64,000 nucleotides of DNA, taken from contig NC_050738.1 of the NCBI RefSeq assembly GCF_014529535.1, positions 8,775,410 to 8,839,409 on the forward strand, given 5' to 3'. Within the stretch, counting starts at the first letter, position 1; each line of letters starts with the position of its first letter. This document shows positions 59,375-64,000 of the stretch, piece by piece. A program made the translations under genes and the position numbers. The notes beneath the pieces are model-generated. The model was not told the DNA's origin and did no database searches. It saw only the letters and a list, made by a program, of their open reading frames with translations. Origin of the DNA: Bradysia coprophila. Taxonomy: Eukaryota > Arthropoda > Insecta > Diptera > Sciaridae.

Positions 59375-62300
59375 CCTTTTTATTTTTAAAAGTTTTTAAA
59401 ATTACAAAACAATTAAGTTGATGCTTGCGTTTTTTACATTGGAATTTCATCGAAGTTGCATGTATCACTTCACTCTGTGTTGTCCATATATAAATACACA
59501 CGAACGTTACAATATAAATATGAATAAAGTCGATATAAATATCTCTACATATTATTTTATATTGTAACGCTAATGTAAGGTAAATTCTTTTTCATTTTTG
59601 TTCGTTTTTCCTTCTTTTCTTATAGGAGAGAGGATAGGTGTGTGCTGTGTATTATGCTATATGTGCACTGTATATTATGTTTATCTTTTACAAAATTTAT
59701 ACCTGTCCATTGTATACGAAATGTGTATACATATACACGAGAACATTTTCCATTCCAACTTCATCTTATATCTATTCTTCTTGTTCTTGCACAATTTCGT
59801 ATAGGTAAATTGTTTCAGAGTTGACTGTAACCAACACACGTCCTATTCTCTTCTAACCTGTTTGTCTGGATACCAATGTTCATGGGCGCGCGTCAGGGTG
59901 GACCTGGAACGTTATCTGCCCAAAATTGTCCACTCGTCCCCATTTCACTTTCCTCAAATCATAATTTCATATCGACCAACCAATGTCTAACGACATTAGT
60001 GATTTTAAAGCGGGAAAATATTTTCACGATGGACAGACGATAATTAAAAACACGTTCCGCGAATCACGCCGCTACTGACTCGTGTTATGAATATACAATC
60101 AAATCCTTTACCTCTTAAGCATTATACGAATCACAAGCACACAAATTGGTCATTCTGTTTATGGTTAGTGTTTATGGACCATCAGACTCTGTATTGAGAG
60201 GAATTCGTAAGCGACGGGTTGTGGTGAATTCTTGTATCGTTACGATTTTAACAGATAAAATTGAGTATATATCGCGTTGGTGTGATGTAGTTTAACCTCT
60301 CTCCGGTGTGTTTATTCGATTTTCAATCGAGTGAAGCTGACAAAAAAAACAACAAAATCAAAAGACTTGTGCTGTGTATAGTGAAACGTGGAAAGTTTTT
60401 CTCCACAATTTAGCATTATTAACCAGGGGAATTTGGAAAAATATTTTTAATGAAAGAATTTAATTGTGTGTGAATTTTTCCACAAACAATTGTTGTTATT
60501 CGGTTCGTTTAAATTGCAGCGCATATTCAATGTTAAAAGAAAAATTAAAGTGGAAATGTTCGATTCAATTGCATTGTGAAAAAATTGTAAAATTTGTTGT
60601 TTTGTATCGGTGAATTCCACTATCGATTTTTATAGTTAATTGTACAAACACAGTGGATGTTACTATTATAACAATACCATCATCTTCGTGTTAATATTGG
60701 ATTATGATTTAAAAGGTAATTGCATCTGGTGGGATTTATCACGAAATCTTTTTGAATTTGTCGCAAATGTTTAAGACAAAACCCGACGTTAAATCACTTT
60801 TTATGCTGCATAATTAAGAGACTTTTCACGCAGTACAAAAAAATCTGATAAGAATTCGTTTTGGCTTGTCTCTGGATAAAGTAGATACCGAATCTGGAAG
60901 TTCGAAAAAGTTCAAAAATGACTACAAAAACTCTAACAATTTAATGTTTTTAATCACACGATTAAACATTCACGTACATTTACTTTCGTACGATAACTAT
61001 CTGAAGAAGTAAGACATATTCGAAGCAACTCACCCGTGAACTGCGGATATGATATGAGCTTCCTGTTTTTTTTCTGTTTACCTACAAATGATTGAAACAG
61101 AAATTCGAAACTGAAATATTTAGCAACTGAAGAATACAAATTCCTTGCATGATTGTACAGGATGGGTAGCTTCGAGACAATTTTCAATTTTATTTTTCGT
61201 CGTATTGAGAGTATAATAAACTTCAGAGGAAGCGTCTACCCGTCTCTATTTGGGAAATCAATTGACTGAATTTACCGAAACATTCATCAGCCCTGAAAGG
61301 CTCGTCTCGTCTCTTTTAAAATATCAATCGAAAGTTTTCTCTATAATGTTTCACTTACACAAAACGTGACTCTTTGGCTCGACTTTCACATATCACACTT
61401 ACAGTTGTTACATGAAATCGATTTTATTTTGTGTTCAAACTATGCTACTTCAACAACAAAAGATTTCAATGCAATGCAAACAACTAACCCAAACTCTTAT
61501 TTTATTTTTATTTTTAAATGTGGAATGGTCTAACACTCGAGACCATCGAAAAGGTTAGGTTTTGTTTTCTTAAATTCATTTTCAATTTATTGTGCTTATT
61601 CATGATACACTTTGATCCTAAATCAAAAATTAAAAAAAAAGAAGAAAAACGAGAAGAGATCACGCATTCTTTCGATTTTAACCAAAAGTTTTTATTAATA
61701 ATCCTGTATCACGGCAGTGATGGCCAGTTCTTTTTTGTGTCGAATATCTAGCCGATGTTTCTATTCTCTTGAAGAAGTCAAAGAAGTCCAGTCGAATTGA
61801 GTGTTTAATGAAAATAATTTCGAAAATCTACATTCTTTACGGTTATTTGAAAAATCCATAAAAATTAATAAAACAACGATAACATCACCTTTTTGGGTGA
61901 AGAGCACACTTTCAATGGGCATTATTATAATAATAAAATAATTATCTGATAAAAAAAGCCCGAACATTTAGAATGTTATGCTTTGTATCACACCATAATA
62001 CCAAAATTATAAATAAAAGAAAAGAAAACCGATAGAAACGACACGATTATAAAGACCTGCCACATTTTTGTATAAACATTAAGTGTTTGATCTGAAAATT
62101 ATTTTTGGGCATAAATTAAGCATTATGTTGAGATGCTGTTTCCTAAATTATGAAAATATTCAAATTTTTGTTTCTCATTTTTTGTTCGTTCGATTTGATG
62201 CTTCGTATTTAAAACCCCATTTTGGCTTATGCCTGGCACAACATTCAATATGTTATAACTAAGTTTAGCCGTTCATAGACGTGTCGAATCTATTAATTCT

Positions 62301-63137
62301 ATTGATCTAAGACTGAAACGTGATCTTTTACTTCACTAGTTGTGACAAATATAAATAAGACCGTATTAAACAAGGTCCATTTTTGCCGTGTCTGCCAATA
62401 ACAGATAATTGATACAGACAAAAAGAGTGAATATTATGTCATTTATAAAAAGAAATTTGTATTGCGCTAATACTTCAAACAAAGGAATAATCATTAATAT
62501 TGCGTCGCAATTGCCTTGTGTAGAAGATATCTTGCTCAAAAACGTGAAGTTAACTTTACTGCACGGATCCAAAACTTTACCTCAAGTATTTGAATAAAAT
62601 ACCTTACTTGGCAATGTGGCACAAGAAGTACCATTTCCATCATTTGCCACATTGGTAAGTAATGTACTATTAATTGATAATGACAAATTGTCAAAGGATT
62701 GCGAGCAGATCCACTAATTTTTTGCTGACCTTAAGCATATCATAGGCAAAATTATCGAGTCTACTACTTCTTTTGACTTAGGAATTTTCAGTGAATATAA
62801 TATGTATACTATGTCTCACCTTTTGGGTGGGTCAGGTCCATTGACTGACTGACTGAATGATATTGCTCAATGCAGCTCTTTATCTTGCTTTGCCATAAAT
62901 TCTTCATTCCTTTTATTTTATTCAAAACAATTTTTTTAAGTCTTATTGAATGCTTCCCTCTTGAATAAAATTAAACTCGCTTCGCTCACTCTCGCTCAAA
63001 CTTTTTTTTTTCTATTAGCGACACACAAAAAATTCTTATTGGAATAAACCCTAGATTATTACTCAAGTATGAGAAAGAGACCAGGCAGATTATTTTGTTG
63101 GAAATATTTTTCAGATCGCGAGGTCATATAGAACATT

Positions 63138-63320
63138 GTTGAACTTAACCTCACGAATTTCATTCCTAGTCAAACAATTCTTTTTTTTTGGAAATCTTTT
63201 GAGTAATACTCAGGTTATCATGTTATCGACGAGACAATAATTCTTTTTGGAATTAAGATAATCCGTCCATTACAGCCTATCGTCGAACTTAACTCCAGGA
63301 ATTTAATTCCTCGTCGAATA
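63138..63320. repeat. Degenerate tandem duplication
   Basis: GAACTTAACCTCACGAATTT, then CATTCCTAGTC, at about 63138 recurs as GAACTTAACTCCAGGAATTT, then AATTCCTCGTC, at about 63276, a spacing of roughly 138 bp. The words between (AATTCTTTTT-GGAA) also recur, including a weaker copy near 63030. Confidence 0.45.
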
Positions 63321-64000
63321 CCTATATACATTAGCTAAATTTAATGGTTTATTGTCAACAACAGATGACATAGATCTCCGTAAAAAAAGCTGGAAAAAGA
63401 GATTATAGGTTGTCTGCGATGTTGAATGTATATCTAGTACGTGGAGGCTGCTTAATATTTATCTCATATTATCATATCATACCTGATATACTGAACCAAT
63501 AAGTTTTTTTTTATCAAAATAGTTAATAAAGGTAGTTTTATGGTTCAGCTCGTTAGAGAGTTATATTGTGAGTTTGTAAAAAAACAACCTACTGCTGAGC
63601 CGTTTCGATAGATCATATAGAAAAAGATTTTGTGAACATACCTCTAACAGTAGAAACAGATGAATAACAAAAAATAACAGACCACAACACACAAATAAAA
63701 CGAAATATATTTTAAATAATTGACCGATTAATAACACACATTCAAAGTCATAACAAAATATTTGTCTTGAGGCCATTTTTGGTCAACAAGAAGCAAACGG
63801 ACCCATAAATGTAAAGAAGGTATCTCTTATAAAATTTCTTTATGGATGAAAGATTGCCTTCGTGATTGTTTTTTTTTTTAAATATTTTTTTTAGTATTTT
63901 TCTTATACCACTTCTTTATCATCAGCCTGGTAAATATGTACATTTAATTTCTTTTTATTATTTATTTTCTTTGCTTTACACACAAAAAAAAGTTTAATTT

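Larger units (their letters stand above)
56500..64000. other. Long non-coding region to the window end
   Basis: No frame here reads as a protein. It holds several repeat elements (57157-57199, 57475-57660, 57797-57991, 58190-58560, about 63138-63320), a (GTT)n tract at 59357-59374 and an A-run near 58950. A GC-poor stretch at 60160-60715 ending in a donor-like AAAAG|GTAAT might be a 5' non-coding exon of a gene lying to the right, but there is no proof. Confidence 0.5.

Noticed and set aside
60160-60720. Possible 5' non-coding exon ending in AAAAG|GTAAT
   Set aside because: The stretch is slightly less AT-rich and ends in a donor-like site, but without a promoter motif, a downstream coding exon in the window, or transcript evidence it cannot be called.
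1-64000. CRISPR arrays, operons, riboswitches, phage or bacterial insertion sequences
   Set aside because: The window is clearly eukaryotic nuclear DNA with spliceosomal introns. No regularly spaced direct repeats with unique spacers and no prokaryotic gene arrangement were seen.

Overview
This is an AT-rich animal nuclear window, almost certainly an insect and most likely a fly. The evidence is compact GT-AG introns (often 60-75 nt), an FHIP protein of the insect CG3558 type, a SmydA/SMYD4-like SET-MYND gene, a first exon of RpL27A that contains only the ATG, and very many short inverted-repeat (MITE-like) elements. A lower dipteran is a reasonable guess, but I cannot name the species from sequence alone.

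I support eight protein genes. In order they are: a 5-exon MFS transporter of the MFSD6/MFS_1-like kind (+, 18952-21261); an NME6-type nucleoside diphosphate kinase (-, 24075-24605); a 7-exon gene of unknown function (+, 26438-30263); an intronless TPR-MYND-SET protein (-, 32625-34325); the 10-exon FHIP gene (-, 37255-45013), whose 4-kb last intron carries a large foldback element and a broken ORF; a 5-exon DUF1989 (urea-carboxylase-associated) gene (+, 48997-50279); the 7-exon mismatch-repair gene PMS2 (+, 51724-54845); and RpL27A (-, 55480-56463), convergent with PMS2. Exon joins were worked out by hand from splice sites and reading-frame phase. All multi-exon genes close without a frameshift.

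The outer parts (1-18760 and about 56500-64000) and the gaps between genes show no convincing coding sequence. They are filled with short inverted-repeat elements of at least ten types, several with visible target-site duplications (TTAA, TA, CAAC, and a 7-8 bp hAT-like one). A 1.4-kb giant palindrome at 46630-48056 is built from a 42-bp and a 52-bp minisatellite. One dispersed family, with an end reading GCCGTCTGTnACAGGTTAA, recurs across the whole window.

The genes do not form a pathway and look like ordinary animal neighbours. The exception is the DUF1989 gene. Its family is best known from bacteria and fungi, where it acts in urea/guanidine carboxylation pathways. Here it is intact, carries four spliceosomal introns, and is flanked by fly genes. 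It is the strongest candidate in the window for an under-described system: an ancient, domesticated horizontal acquisition.
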